Origin: a virus
Strand: one strand, 5' to 3'
IMG/VR virus record: IMGVR_UViG_3300025073_000050
Span: 1 to 64,000 of that record
Length of the DNA stretch: 64,000 nucleotides
Positions 54,541 to 62,995 of the stretch are shown here, in pieces. The number at the start of each line of letters is the position of its first letter. The first letter of the stretch is position 1. Made by a program: the position numbers and the translations under genes. The notes below the pieces were generated by a model. The model was not told the origin of the DNA. It worked only from the letters and a program-made list of their open reading frames with translations, and made no database searches.

Positions 54541-54753
54541 ATGGATAAAAGTATCATTAACATATTTTACAAGGAACAAATGAAAAAGAAAGCAACTACT
54601 GACAAATATAAACTAAATAGACTAAAAGAAGAAATAAACAAAATAATAGAAGTAAGAGAACTAACTAAAGAGGATATGCTGAAATTTATGGAAAAATATG
54701 AAGTAGGAATGCACGATTTACAATTTATCATAAATAAAATAAAGGAGAAATAG
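54541..54753 (+). CDS. Small helical protein with divergent tag (70 aa)
   Basis: MDKSIINIFYKEQMKKKAT resembles the tag (I-I-N-x-F-Y then Lys-rich and Ala) but lacks the Gln. The rest is a charged helical hairpin. It starts directly after the preceding stop. Confidence 0.5.
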   Translation: MDKSIINIFYKEQMKKKATTDKYKLNRLKEEINKIIEVRELTKEDMLKFMEKYEVGMHDLQFIINKIKEK

Positions 54754-54754
54754 T

Positions 54755-55546
54755 ATGCCGATTTTGTCCAATACTTTAATGGAAAATCTAAGTGACCGAC
54801 TTGCAAAACAGGTGCAACTTATACTTGCCGGGATTAGGGATGCTAGAGTAATTGGTGGCGGGGAACACTTTGACCGAGTAACAACAGCCGACGATTACGA
54901 TGTGGAAAACGATTTTATAGATGATACGCATTCCTGGGACAAATATGTTAGTGGTCAGTACATATTTCCTGATATAACTGAATTAGCTGATTATGTGAAT
55001 GTGTTCAACACCCATGCTACAAATCAGGGAGCACCCGACTTAAACAGGTTCCTTCAGACATCTGGTATAGATGTAGCCGACTATTTTGCTGATGTTTATT
55101 ATTGGATTAGAGGAAATAGACTTTCTGCATACAACGTATTTTATACTACCTCTTTAGATCCTATGGGTACTTTAGATGTAATTTCTTCGGGAATAGGAAC
55201 TTTTACAGACGGTTATTCTTTATCAACAAACGGAACGGGAAATTATACGGGACGAGACGACTTAACAGCATTAAACACAGCCGCAGTAAATCTTGAATGT
55301 TACGCTTCTGGAGTAGGTATCGGCGCAAATGGTTTAGGTGTAAACATAACTTGTAAAAAAGATGACAATACTACTGAGGTAAAAACAGTAACTTTTGCAG
55401 CTAATGATCCCGTGTGGACAAGTAAAGATATAGGAACAAGTGTAAATAAATATATTGATATTACAAATATGGCTATTGCTACTGGAAGTAACGCTAATGA
55501 CAAAGTAATTGTAAAATCTAAAATATTAAGGGCAATAGCCCTTTAG
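54755..55546 (+). CDS. Tail structural protein, paralogue A (263 aa)
   Basis: AAAGGAG precedes the ATG. The N-terminal part is helical (SDRLAKQVQLILAGIRDA), the C-terminal half beta-rich (CYASGVGIGANGLGVNITCK) ending in KSKILRAIAL. The next gene has the same plan and ending, so the two arose by duplication. It is probably part of the tail or neck. Confidence 0.5.
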   Translation: MPILSNTLMENLSDRLAKQVQLILAGIRDARVIGGGEHFDRVTTADDYDVENDFIDDTHSWDKYVSGQYIFPDITELADYVNVFNTHATNQGAPDLNRFLQTSGIDVADYFADVYYWIRGNRLSAYNVFYTTSLDPMGTLDVISSGIGTFTDGYSLSTNGTGNYTGRDDLTALNTAAVNLECYASGVGIGANGLGVNITCKKDDNTTEVKTVTFAANDPVWTSKDIGTSVNKYIDITNMAIATGSNANDKVIVKSKILRAIAL

Positions 55547-55555
55547 GAGGATAAA

Positions 55556-56317
55556 ATGCCAGTAGTCTCAACTACAATTTTTAAGACAATAAGTGATAGA
55601 TTGTCAAAACAACACAGTTTAATCAACACCGCTCTCAAAGATGCTGGAGGAGGAACCGAACATTTTACTACTATTACAACTTCAAACGATTACAATGTAG
55701 AACTTGATTTGAATCAACGTGGTTATGAATTAGATCATGGTTTATCAGGAATAGAAATATTCCCTAGTATACCAGAATTTACAAATATTATAAATTCTCA
55801 TGTAACACACATAACAAATAGAGGGTTACAAACACTAGATCAATATCTTACTTTAAGTGGTACAAATGTATCGTCTGAGTATGATGATTTGCATTTTGCT
55901 ATCAAAAATAGTCACCTAAACTCAATCAATGTCTTCGGGCCAGTTATGCAAATGGGGACATATCAAGTAACAAGTGGGTTAAGTGGGGTATTCACAGATT
56001 TAGATGCTGTAGGAACAGGTAGTGGAAAAGCCGGTTCTGGAAACTATGCTGCAGCGAACTGTGAAATTTATGTAGATACTGGAACCACAATAGGCGCCAA
56101 AGATGTAAATATAGCTATAACCTGTAAAAAAGAAAATTTAGCAACGGAAGTAAAAACAGTAAAGGTACCAACAGGGGTATCAGGATTGAATACTTTTGCA
56201 ATAGGGATACCAGACACAAATATGTATTTGGATATTTCGGATGTGACACATCAGTCTGGCATGGCTGATGATTTAGTGAAATTTCGGAGTAAATTAGAAC
56301 GGATTATAGCGTTATAG
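55556..56317 (+). CDS. Tail structural protein, paralogue B (253 aa)
   Basis: It shares with the preceding gene the start MPxxSxT, the SDRLxKQ helix, a DYNVE segment, VNIAITCKKEN and the end RSKLERIIAL. GGAGG precedes the ATG. Differences are spread evenly, so the duplication is old and both copies are presumably used. Confidence 0.5.
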   Translation: MPVVSTTIFKTISDRLSKQHSLINTALKDAGGGTEHFTTITTSNDYNVELDLNQRGYELDHGLSGIEIFPSIPEFTNIINSHVTHITNRGLQTLDQYLTLSGTNVSSEYDDLHFAIKNSHLNSINVFGPVMQMGTYQVTSGLSGVFTDLDAVGTGSGKAGSGNYAAANCEIYVDTGTTIGAKDVNIAITCKKENLATEVKTVKVPTGVSGLNTFAIGIPDTNMYLDISDVTHQSGMADDLVKFRSKLERIIAL

Positions 56318-56325
56318 GAGGAACC

Positions 56326-56706
56326 GTGCATCAAGAATTAGAAATAAAATTTAATGGAACAGGCGCTCAAATCCTCCATTTAGGCCCTTTAGAGTTAAAA
56401 GGAGGAGAAACAAAATACTTGCCAATAAAAAATGATATAGCAACATTTGAGCAGTTAAAGAAAATAAGCAGTTTATCGGTAAAAAAGGTGAGTGTTGCTG
56501 ATAAAGAAGACAAAAAAGAAGATTTAGGAAAAGATGTGGTAATAAAAGAAGTAAAGAAAAAATACTTTGTAAAATATGTGGGTCATCAATTAGAGCGGCC
56601 TGTTAGAGGGTTTGGGAGTTTTTATAAGGATGTAGAAAAAGAATTAAAAGTAGAAGAACTTGAACGGTTTAACAATGACAAAGAATTTGTTGTTAGAGAA
56701 GAATAA
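56326..56706 (+). CDS. Small tail-region protein (126 aa)
   Basis: It has a GTG start behind AGGAGGAACC. A beta-rich N-terminus (LEIKFNGTGAQILHLGPLEL) is followed by a Lys/Asp linker and a short alpha/beta end. It may be a tail accessory; family unknown. Confidence 0.5.
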   Translation: MHQELEIKFNGTGAQILHLGPLELKGGETKYLPIKNDIATFEQLKKISSLSVKKVSVADKEDKKEDLGKDVVIKEVKKKYFVKYVGHQLERPVRGFGSFYKDVEKELKVEELERFNNDKEFVVREE

Positions 56707-56719
56707 GGAGGAATGAACT

Positions 56720-57550
56720 ATGCCGATGGTATGGCGCGGATATTTATCTTTGGGCGGCGTGGCTGTCCCATGTAACAGTACGGGATTAGAAATAGAACCA
56801 GGGTTTAAATTTAGTGATGATGCAATAACCTCAAAGGGGCATGTAATAAACTATGCCCAGGTACAAAATGCCTATCAAGGAAGTATAGAATTTCCGTTAA
56901 ATAGAGATTTTATGGCTACGTTATGGGCATGGGCAATTACATCTAGAGATACAAGCAAAACAGTTATTTTGTCCCCTGATGGAACAACTGCATATACATA
57001 CCCCGAAGCAAGCGGTAAGTGTTTAGTTAAAACACTTACTATTACTGGGGCACAAAATGAGTATATAAAATGTTCACTTGATTTAGTAGCAACTGGACGT
57101 AGCGCTGCTGGAAGTGTGCCTACATATACAGCAACAAGTACTACTAATTTAAATTATACGCCAATACCATATTGGAAAACAAGTTTTATATCAACTACTC
57201 CTACGGCATATGGCGGCGCAAGCGATGCAACACAGGTAGTATCTTGGAATGTATCAATAAACAATAACCAGTTTGTATTATATACTTTTGATTTATCAAA
57301 TGACCCGCATGATATACAACCGGGTTTAATGGATGTAACAGGAAATGTAGTATTGTATAATGCAAGCAGCACTCCTATACCAAGTGATGGCGGTAGCTCA
57401 ACAGTAACTATAGATAATGATAGTTTAACACTTAACTATTTGGTATACACCAAATACGCTATGGAGATGTCTGGCCCGAACGTAAAAGCAACGAGGTCAT
57501 GCGATTTTAGATCAATAGGGAGTACATTAGTAGCTCCAATATACGAATAA
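56720..57550 (+). CDS. Probable major tail tube protein (276 aa)
   Basis: AAGGAGG precedes the ATG. The sequence is beta-rich with Thr/Ser repeats and two related halves (SIEFPLNRDFMATLWAWA; QFVLYTFDLSNDPHDIQPGL), matching tail tube proteins. It sits directly before the tail assembly chaperone, as in most long-tailed phages. No tail sheath was identified in the window. Confidence 0.6.
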   Translation: MPMVWRGYLSLGGVAVPCNSTGLEIEPGFKFSDDAITSKGHVINYAQVQNAYQGSIEFPLNRDFMATLWAWAITSRDTSKTVILSPDGTTAYTYPEASGKCLVKTLTITGAQNEYIKCSLDLVATGRSAAGSVPTYTATSTTNLNYTPIPYWKTSFISTTPTAYGGASDATQVVSWNVSINNNQFVLYTFDLSNDPHDIQPGLMDVTGNVVLYNASSTPIPSDGGSSTVTIDNDSLTLNYLVYTKYAMEMSGPNVKATRSCDFRSIGSTLVAPIYE

Positions 57551-57579
57551 AAAGTATAATTTAAAGGGAGGAACCCAAA

Positions 57580-58274
57580 ATGGAAGAAAAGGAAGCAGTA
57601 AAAGAACAACCAATAGACTTTACAGTTGGGGAGGGGGAAACATTTAAGGTCAAAATCAGTGTGGATTGTAGCAAAAAGAAACCGGTACCAATCATAGGCC
57701 CAGTATCTGATGCTTTGCAAGGCAAAGTAAAAGAGATCTGGGCTGAATTTTATTATCAGCAGTTTGGAGTAGAGCAACGGATACACGGGGAATCGATAGC
57801 AATAACAACAGTCTTTGACCCACAAAGTAAGCAGGTAGTAAACCAACGATTTTTAGACGTAGTAAGGTTGGAAGAAAACAGGTTAAAGTATTTGTTAAAG
57901 GACTGGAACTTAACCGACAGGTTTGGCAAAATAGAGTTAAAACGTGAGAACGGTCAGTTGACAGGAGAAAGTCTAAAAAAAGTGTTAAGTGTCCAACCAG
58001 TAATTCTAAGAGCAATTTTGAATAAAACGTCAATGATACTTGATATGGGAGCAGAAGAAGACTCGGATTTTCCAAGTTAGCGAGTGCATATTTTTCTCCA
58101 GGCAGGCGCGATATTGACGTAAGTGGGGAACCAATTTTATACGAGTACGGAATACTAAAATATTTCCACGAGGAGTTTGGGCTAAACAAAAAAGAATTGG
58201 AGGCTATGGACAGTCGGTGGGTCAAAAAAATGATTGTGTTGGGAAATATCAAAAGCCAAATAACAAGTCACTAA
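57580..58274 (+). CDS. Tail assembly chaperone with -1 programmed frameshift
   Basis: The 0-frame product (57580-58080, 166 aa) is alpha/beta with a helical end (RLKYLLKDWNL, VQPVILRAILN). The slippery heptamer GGATTTT is at 58065-58071 (0-frame GAT TTT), 7 nt before the stop. Shifting -1 continues SKLASAYFSPGRRDIDVSG and onward to a TAA at 58272-58274, giving about 231 residues. The -1 frame has no start codon before the join, so a shift is needed to express it, as for lambda G/GT. Confidence 0.75.
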
Positions 58275-58396
58275 AAGTAGATACATTAAAAATAGCAAGG
58301 GAAGACTACATAAAATTTTTTAAAGGTATATGTAGAATTATACATGATTATAATGCAGTAATAAAAGAGGTTAGAAGAAAAAGGAAAAAGAAATGA
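58217..58396 (+). CDS. Small basic protein in a third frame (59 aa)
   Basis: A GTG at 58217 lies inside the end of the frameshift product with GGAGG about 14 nt upstream, a wide spacing. The product ends in a very basic tail (RRKRKKK) and its stop overlaps the next ATG as ATGA. These features support it, but the start is uncertain. Confidence 0.4.
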   Translation: MGQKNDCVGKYQKPNNKSLKVDTLKIAREDYIKFFKGICRIIHDYNAVIKEVRRKRKKK

Positions 58397-58566
58397 CTGT
58401 ATGGTGTTATAATTGTCAAAAACATGCAATAACAAACCAAACAATACAAGATAATATAGACCCAAAATTGGAGACCGTAGAATACAGTTGCGCAACTTGC
58501 AATATTACTTTACAACATCGGTATAGGCAAAAACAAGATTTATTGGTAGAAATACCTAAATTGTAG
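58393..58566 (+). CDS. Small zinc-ribbon protein (57 aa)
   Basis: MTVWCYNCQKH and YSCATCNIT form a four-Cys ribbon with a basic C-terminus. The ATG overlaps the preceding TGA. Function unknown. Confidence 0.6.
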   Translation: MTVWCYNCQKHAITNQTIQDNIDPKLETVEYSCATCNITLQHRYRQKQDLLVEIPKL

Positions 58567-58589
58567 TATAATATAAGTGGGGAGACAAG

Positions 58590-58769
58590 ATGAGTAACCT
58601 ATACGGAGAAAAATTACTAGGAACTGGAAATCACTTAACTGATTACAAAGTAAAATATGTAGAAGTGAAATGCGAAGACTGCAATGGCAACGGGTTTAAT
58701 GAAATAACTGGAGAAGACTGTATGCCCTGTGATGGAACTGGCTCGATAGAAGTAGAAAAGTGGGAATAA
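58590..58769 (+). CDS. Small DnaJ-type zinc-finger protein (59 aa)
   Basis: GTGGGGAGA precedes the ATG. CEDCNGNGF and CMPCDGTGS are two CxxCxGxG motifs, the hallmark of the DnaJ cysteine-rich domain, which binds zinc and unfolded protein. The location beside the tail assembly chaperone makes a tail-folding helper role attractive but unproved. Confidence 0.7.
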   Translation: MSNLYGEKLLGTGNHLTDYKVKYVEVKCEDCNGNGFNEITGEDCMPCDGTGSIEVEKWE

Positions 58770-58770
58770 A

Positions 58771-59226
58771 ATGGATACTTTCGAAGAAAGAGAATTGACT
58801 AAAGACAAACAAATAAATGGCCTCTTACAAAATATTAAGAAGAACTTACCTGAATTAAAGAAAGTATTAGAAGAAGTAAAAGGGATAGATTATGAAGATG
58901 CCTTCTATAGGTTTTATCATCATTCATTTAAGGCATACTATATTCAAGGCTATACAACTGAAATAGTTAAAGTATTAACAAGCGTTTCACCGTCTAGCGA
59001 AATAGAAAACGAGGATTTTAAACAAATATTAAAAGAAGGCACAAAAGACTGGAAGCATGAACATAACAGTGGATGGCACAAAGAGGTAAGACCTATTTTA
59101 GAAGCATACTTTCATGCACGATATTTTCTTGAAATGGCAATAAAATATGGCGAGAAATATGATATAGCACCGCACGTAATGGATTACGGTTGGGCGGCAG
59201 TATTATATTTGTATAGGTTAAGATAG
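58771..59226 (+). CDS. Unknown helical protein (151 aa)
   Basis: It is all-helical with many His, Tyr and Trp residues (YRFYHHSFKAYYIQGYT, EAYFHARYFLEMAIKYGEKY). There is no membrane segment. It belongs to the group of small genes between tail chaperone and tape measure. Family unknown. Confidence 0.55.
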   Translation: MDTFEERELTKDKQINGLLQNIKKNLPELKKVLEEVKGIDYEDAFYRFYHHSFKAYYIQGYTTEIVKVLTSVSPSSEIENEDFKQILKEGTKDWKHEHNSGWHKEVRPILEAYFHARYFLEMAIKYGEKYDIAPHVMDYGWAAVLYLYRLR

Positions 59227-59242
59227 GAAGGAGAAGAGATAA

Positions 59243-59530
59243 ATGTCTACTGACAATGGTATATACATAATCAAATTTCCAGAAGGCTTTAGAGTAGCAC
59301 ATTGCCAAGCAATAGAAAGCATTGACTATTATTCTCCTGGGTCAAAAGAAAGAAAGCAAGAATTAAAATGGAGGTTTAGTAAAAGTAAGGTATTTCAAAC
59401 ATGGCATGATGCTATTTCAAATGCTCGTAATTTAGCAGAAGAAATAAGGAATGATGACTTTTGTCCAATACTTGAATATGGGATACAGTATTTAGGAGAA
59501 TATGAAAGTTGGAGAAAGGATAAAAAATGA
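59243..59530 (+). CDS. Small conserved-type phage protein (95 aa)
   Basis: GGAAGGAGAAG precedes the ATG. NGIYIIKFPEGFRVAHCQAI is typical of a phage protein group of unknown role that reports on display or timing of late genes only by position. The rest is helical (WHDAISNARNLAEEI). It overlaps the next gene by 4 nt. Confidence 0.55.
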   Translation: MSTDNGIYIIKFPEGFRVAHCQAIESIDYYSPGSKERKQELKWRFSKSKVFQTWHDAISNARNLAEEIRNDDFCPILEYGIQYLGEYESWRKDKK

Positions 59531-59847
59531 ACATAGGATTTGATGTAACGGATACAATAACAAGATATCCTAAACAATGTAAAGCTTTAATAGATTCTCT
59601 ACATAAAGATGGTTGGAAAATATTTGTGGTAAGTCCTAATGCTATAGATACAATAGAGAATGACTTGTTCCTAACAAAAATAGACAAAGAAAAAGTAGAA
59701 ATAATAGTTAGTAGAGATAAATGGGTAGTATGCAAAGAAAAAGAAATAGACATCTTTCTAGACGATTTAGACGATTACCTAGATCCAATGTTAGAAAATA
59801 AGTTAGACATAATGCCCCTAAAAGTAAAAAGGAAGGACATGCTGTAA
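59527..59847 (+). CDS. HAD-like phosphatase-fold protein (106 aa)
   Basis: IGFDVTDTITRYP resembles HAD motif I (Asp nucleophile), KIFVVSPN motif II and DIFLDDLDDYLD motif IV, in the right order but in a very short chain. The first motif has an unusual spacing (DVTDT), so catalysis is uncertain. It might act on a nucleotide or sugar phosphate. Confidence 0.55.
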   Translation: MNIGFDVTDTITRYPKQCKALIDSLHKDGWKIFVVSPNAIDTIENDLFLTKIDKEKVEIIVSRDKWVVCKEKEIDIFLDDLDDYLDPMLENKLDIMPLKVKRKDML

Positions 59848-60302
59848 TGGAAGGCTACTGGTTAAACCTAGACAACGGAAAATATGAAGAAGTATTTGAC
59901 CACGCTAACTGGATACATAATCCCGATAACCAGCAGTTAATTGGACTAGATGAGGGTATTGGTCAACAGATTTCAGCATTACCGGATTCTGATTTTAAAG
60001 GAAAGAACCGGGAAAATATTGTTATGCTTGCTACGCAGGGAGATTTAATACGGATACGCAGATATGAAGGGGCAATATCATTTGAGTTTCAATCAAAAGG
60101 GGTAAACAAGGAAAAAGTGTTATTAGCAATATACCAGTTTTTAATTGTTGTTGGAATAGCAGGAGATTATACACAGCTAACAATAACCAATCTCAGTAAC
60201 AATGAATCAGTAGGAATATTGTGGAAAGATTTTAAAGGCAAAGTAGAACAAAATGACTTGGATGGAATTCTAAGGTTAGCACAAAAAGTAGTAAGAAGAT
60301 AA
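59847..60302 (+). CDS. Unknown protein (151 aa)
   Basis: It starts on the last base of the preceding gene. A globular alpha/beta protein with GLDEGIGQQISAL and a beta-rich middle (RIRRYEGAISFEFQ). No family recognised. Confidence 0.5.
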   Translation: MEGYWLNLDNGKYEEVFDHANWIHNPDNQQLIGLDEGIGQQISALPDSDFKGKNRENIVMLATQGDLIRIRRYEGAISFEFQSKGVNKEKVLLAIYQFLIVVGIAGDYTQLTITNLSNNESVGILWKDFKGKVEQNDLDGILRLAQKVVRR

Positions 60303-60317
60303 AAGGAGGAACCTAAG

Positions 60318-60920
60318 ATGAGCGTAGAACCATTAAATTTAGAAAATGTACCAACAGAAACAACAGTAACAAATTTGGAGTTAGACAAAAAGGATAGTCA
60401 AGAACCAGGTATGACAATAGTAACTGTACAAGGGAAAGAAATTCCTATACCAAAAATAAAAGAGCTTTCGAGTTCAATACCCCCCGGAACCGCAGCAGAA
60501 GGTGACCATGACGGTAGAGATGGCGACCCAGAACTAGTAAATTTTTTAATGGACGAAAAGGACAAATACATAAAAGTAGAAATAAGGGCAGATATCGTTG
60601 ATGGAAAACCAGTAATAAAAGAAGATGGCAAATACCTGATTTGGGCGAAGTTTTTAAGGCCAACGTGGAAGTTGGATAATATTTTAAAGAATAAAAGGTT
60701 AGGAATGACACAAGAAGGAACAGTAGTATTAGATAACACAAAGTATAATGAAAATCTCTTACGGTACTGTCTAAAAGAATGGAATCTCCCACTTCAGTTA
60801 ATTTTTGGTTTTGATTTAGATAATAATGCCGAATTAAAAAATATAGATAAAATTACAAGTGAAACTGGCGTACATCCTATAATTTTAAATGAATTATTAA
60901 ATAACATAAAAGAGGAATAA
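60318..60920 (+). CDS. Second tail assembly chaperone-like protein (200 aa)
   Basis: The C-terminal half (LLRYCLKEWNLPLQLIFGFD, TGVHPIILNELLNNIKEE) matches the plan of the chaperone at 57580 (RLKYLLKDWNL, VQPVILRAILN). It lies right before the tape measure gene. An acidic N-terminal extension with GTAAEGDHDGRDGDPE is unique to it. GGAGGAACC precedes the ATG. It is probably a diverged paralogue or the second chaperone subunit. Confidence 0.5.
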   Translation: MSVEPLNLENVPTETTVTNLELDKKDSQEPGMTIVTVQGKEIPIPKIKELSSSIPPGTAAEGDHDGRDGDPELVNFLMDEKDKYIKVEIRADIVDGKPVIKEDGKYLIWAKFLRPTWKLDNILKNKRLGMTQEGTVVLDNTKYNENLLRYCLKEWNLPLQLIFGFDLDNNAELKNIDKITSETGVHPIILNELLNNIKEE

Positions 60921-60935
60921 TTTTAAGGAGTAAGC

Positions 60936-62987
60936 ATGGCTGAGAAATATTCTGACTGGCAAAAAGATGTATTATTTACATTAGTTTCTATTAATAAAGT
61001 ACTTGCCGGTACAAAAGGTAGTAGTGGTTCGCCCAGTAGTTCAGGATTAAGTGGTGGTAAACCTAGGGTAATGGATCCCAGAACTGGCCAAATGATAGAT
61101 TTGGATACTTCCAAAATTAAAGCTGCTGAACAATCAGTATCGAGACTTGGTAACGCTTTTAATCTTGCAAAAGGCGGAGCTAAAAATCTTAAAGAGGCTG
61201 TTGGTGCTTTAGATAGCGGTTTACGCGGTTTAACTGGAGTTAGCGTTCTTGGTATAGGTTCTCTTGTTGGTTTAGGTAAAGTTATACGAGATGTAACTAG
61301 TATTACGGTATCGTATAAAAAAGAACTTTACGAAGTATCAAGAAGCTTTAGTGTTGGTACTTCTAATATGGCAAGTTATAGTAAATTTCTTAAAGAAATG
61401 TCTAGTAGTACTGGAAGAGGAATAATAGAAACAACTAAATTAGTTTCAACATTAAAATCCAGTTATGTAACAGCTAATTTATCTAATGCATCTATGAAAA
61501 AAATAGTAGAAACCTTATCAAAAGAATTTCCATTTAACTTAGAAGAAGTTACTAAAAAATATATAGAACTTCAGAAAGCTCTTCCTACAGTAAATAATTT
61601 ATTAGAAAAAGAGGCGTTAACTCTAGCTGATTTAGCTGATGTTTCCAGAGCTACCGGGGGCGATAAAGACTTCTTTTTAAGACTATATGCAAGACAGCAC
61701 GGGGTATTGACGCAAGCTTCAGAAGATATAACTGAATTAACAGAACGAATGCTGCGATTTAATAAAGTAAAAGAAGACTGGCAATTGGGTTTAGGCGGAG
61801 CATTATTTGATTTTGGTATGTCTGCAATGGAACTAGCTTCACATCCCCTTAAGACAAGAGAAGAAACTTTAGAGGGAACATCTGCCTTAGGAGAAGAACG
61901 CGGGGGATTAATAAAAAGAAAAGCGGCAAAACAAGAAGCGTTATCACGACTTATGCCAGGCCCTTTAGGCGGTATTTTTAGAGGGGGGCTGGAAAAAGAA
62001 ATAAAAGAGCTAGATTACCAAATTAAAGCGATTGATATCGTTATTCAAAGCACGCGTAATGCAACCATGGCAGAAACTGATAGATTAAATAAATTAAAAG
62101 CTGAATCAGATGAATATGAAAGACAAAAAGATGCTGCTAATAAACACATAGATATAATTAATATAATAAACCAACGATATGATGCACAACTTGGAATTTT
62201 AGAAGCTACATATAGGCCGATAATGGAACAAGGTTCCTTTCTTTTATTACAAGTAAATATGTTAGAAAATATAGTATCAGAACGCCAAAAAATTGTTGAT
62301 ACATTACGAGAGGAAGGAAAAGCCCTTGAGGATAATAAGGAATATCAGGAAGCTCAGACTAATTTAGCACAAGCCGAATTAGCAGTAGCTCAAAAACGTC
62401 AATATATTCAACGTTCCTTTATGGAAAAGATGTTACAGTTACAGCTAGGACTATCAAAAGGAACATACACAATGCCAACAACTATGGGAGAAGGTTTAAC
62501 CAAAGGGCCAGGATACAGTCCATTTGCACCGTTAGAACGAGGTGGAACAGGCGGTAAGGCATGGGGAAGTTATAATGCAAAAGGAGAATTTGAAAAAAGA
62601 CCGCAGACGGGACCTTACGAAAAGTTTTATCAACGGTTATTTGGTGGAGCTGCTGGATTTAGGAGTCCGCATGAAAAAGTAGTAGAAAACAGGTTAAGTG
62701 GAATAGAAGACAACACCCAAAAAATGGTAAATACCTTGAATGTACCAACTACTGCTGGAACTACTCCAGTTGCAGGGGGGTCCCCCGCAATTACCGGAAC
62801 AGTTGGGAGTACAGTTACTCCTGTAGCTTCAACTACACCAAGGTGGAATGAATCTCCTTCTTGGGGAAGGGTAAGAGCCGAAGAGGAAAAACCTATTCCT
62901 ATAGCTAAAGAATCAATTAAAGAACTTATAGATGGTTTTATTAATGGACTAAAAGATATTGGTATAAGCATAGTAACGCACCCATAA
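60936..62987 (+). CDS. Probable tail tape measure protein (683 aa)
   Basis: AAGGAGT precedes the ATG. The protein has Gly/Ser-rich and hydrophobic helical parts (LTGVSVLGIGSLVGLGKVI), long coiled coils (LNKLKAESDEYERQKDAAN) and a Thr/Pro-rich end. Position after tail chaperones fits. At 683 residues it predicts a fairly short tail if the usual rule of about 1.5 angstrom per residue holds. Confidence 0.65.
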   Translation: MAEKYSDWQKDVLFTLVSINKVLAGTKGSSGSPSSSGLSGGKPRVMDPRTGQMIDLDTSKIKAAEQSVSRLGNAFNLAKGGAKNLKEAVGALDSGLRGLTGVSVLGIGSLVGLGKVIRDVTSITVSYKKELYEVSRSFSVGTSNMASYSKFLKEMSSSTGRGIIETTKLVSTLKSSYVTANLSNASMKKIVETLSKEFPFNLEEVTKKYIELQKALPTVNNLLEKEALTLADLADVSRATGGDKDFFLRLYARQHGVLTQASEDITELTERMLRFNKVKEDWQLGLGGALFDFGMSAMELASHPLKTREETLEGTSALGEERGGLIKRKAAKQEALSRLMPGPLGGIFRGGLEKEIKELDYQIKAIDIVIQSTRNATMAETDRLNKLKAESDEYERQKDAANKHIDIINIINQRYDAQLGILEATYRPIMEQGSFLLLQVNMLENIVSERQKIVDTLREEGKALEDNKEYQEAQTNLAQAELAVAQKRQYIQRSFMEKMLQLQLGLSKGTYTMPTTMGEGLTKGPGYSPFAPLERGGTGGKAWGSYNAKGEFEKRPQTGPYEKFYQRLFGGAAGFRSPHEKVVENRLSGIEDNTQKMVNTLNVPTTAGTTPVAGGSPAITGTVGSTVTPVASTTPRWNESPSWGRVRAEEEKPIPIAKESIKELIDGFINGLKDIGISIVTHP

Positions 62988-62995
62988 AAGGAAAA

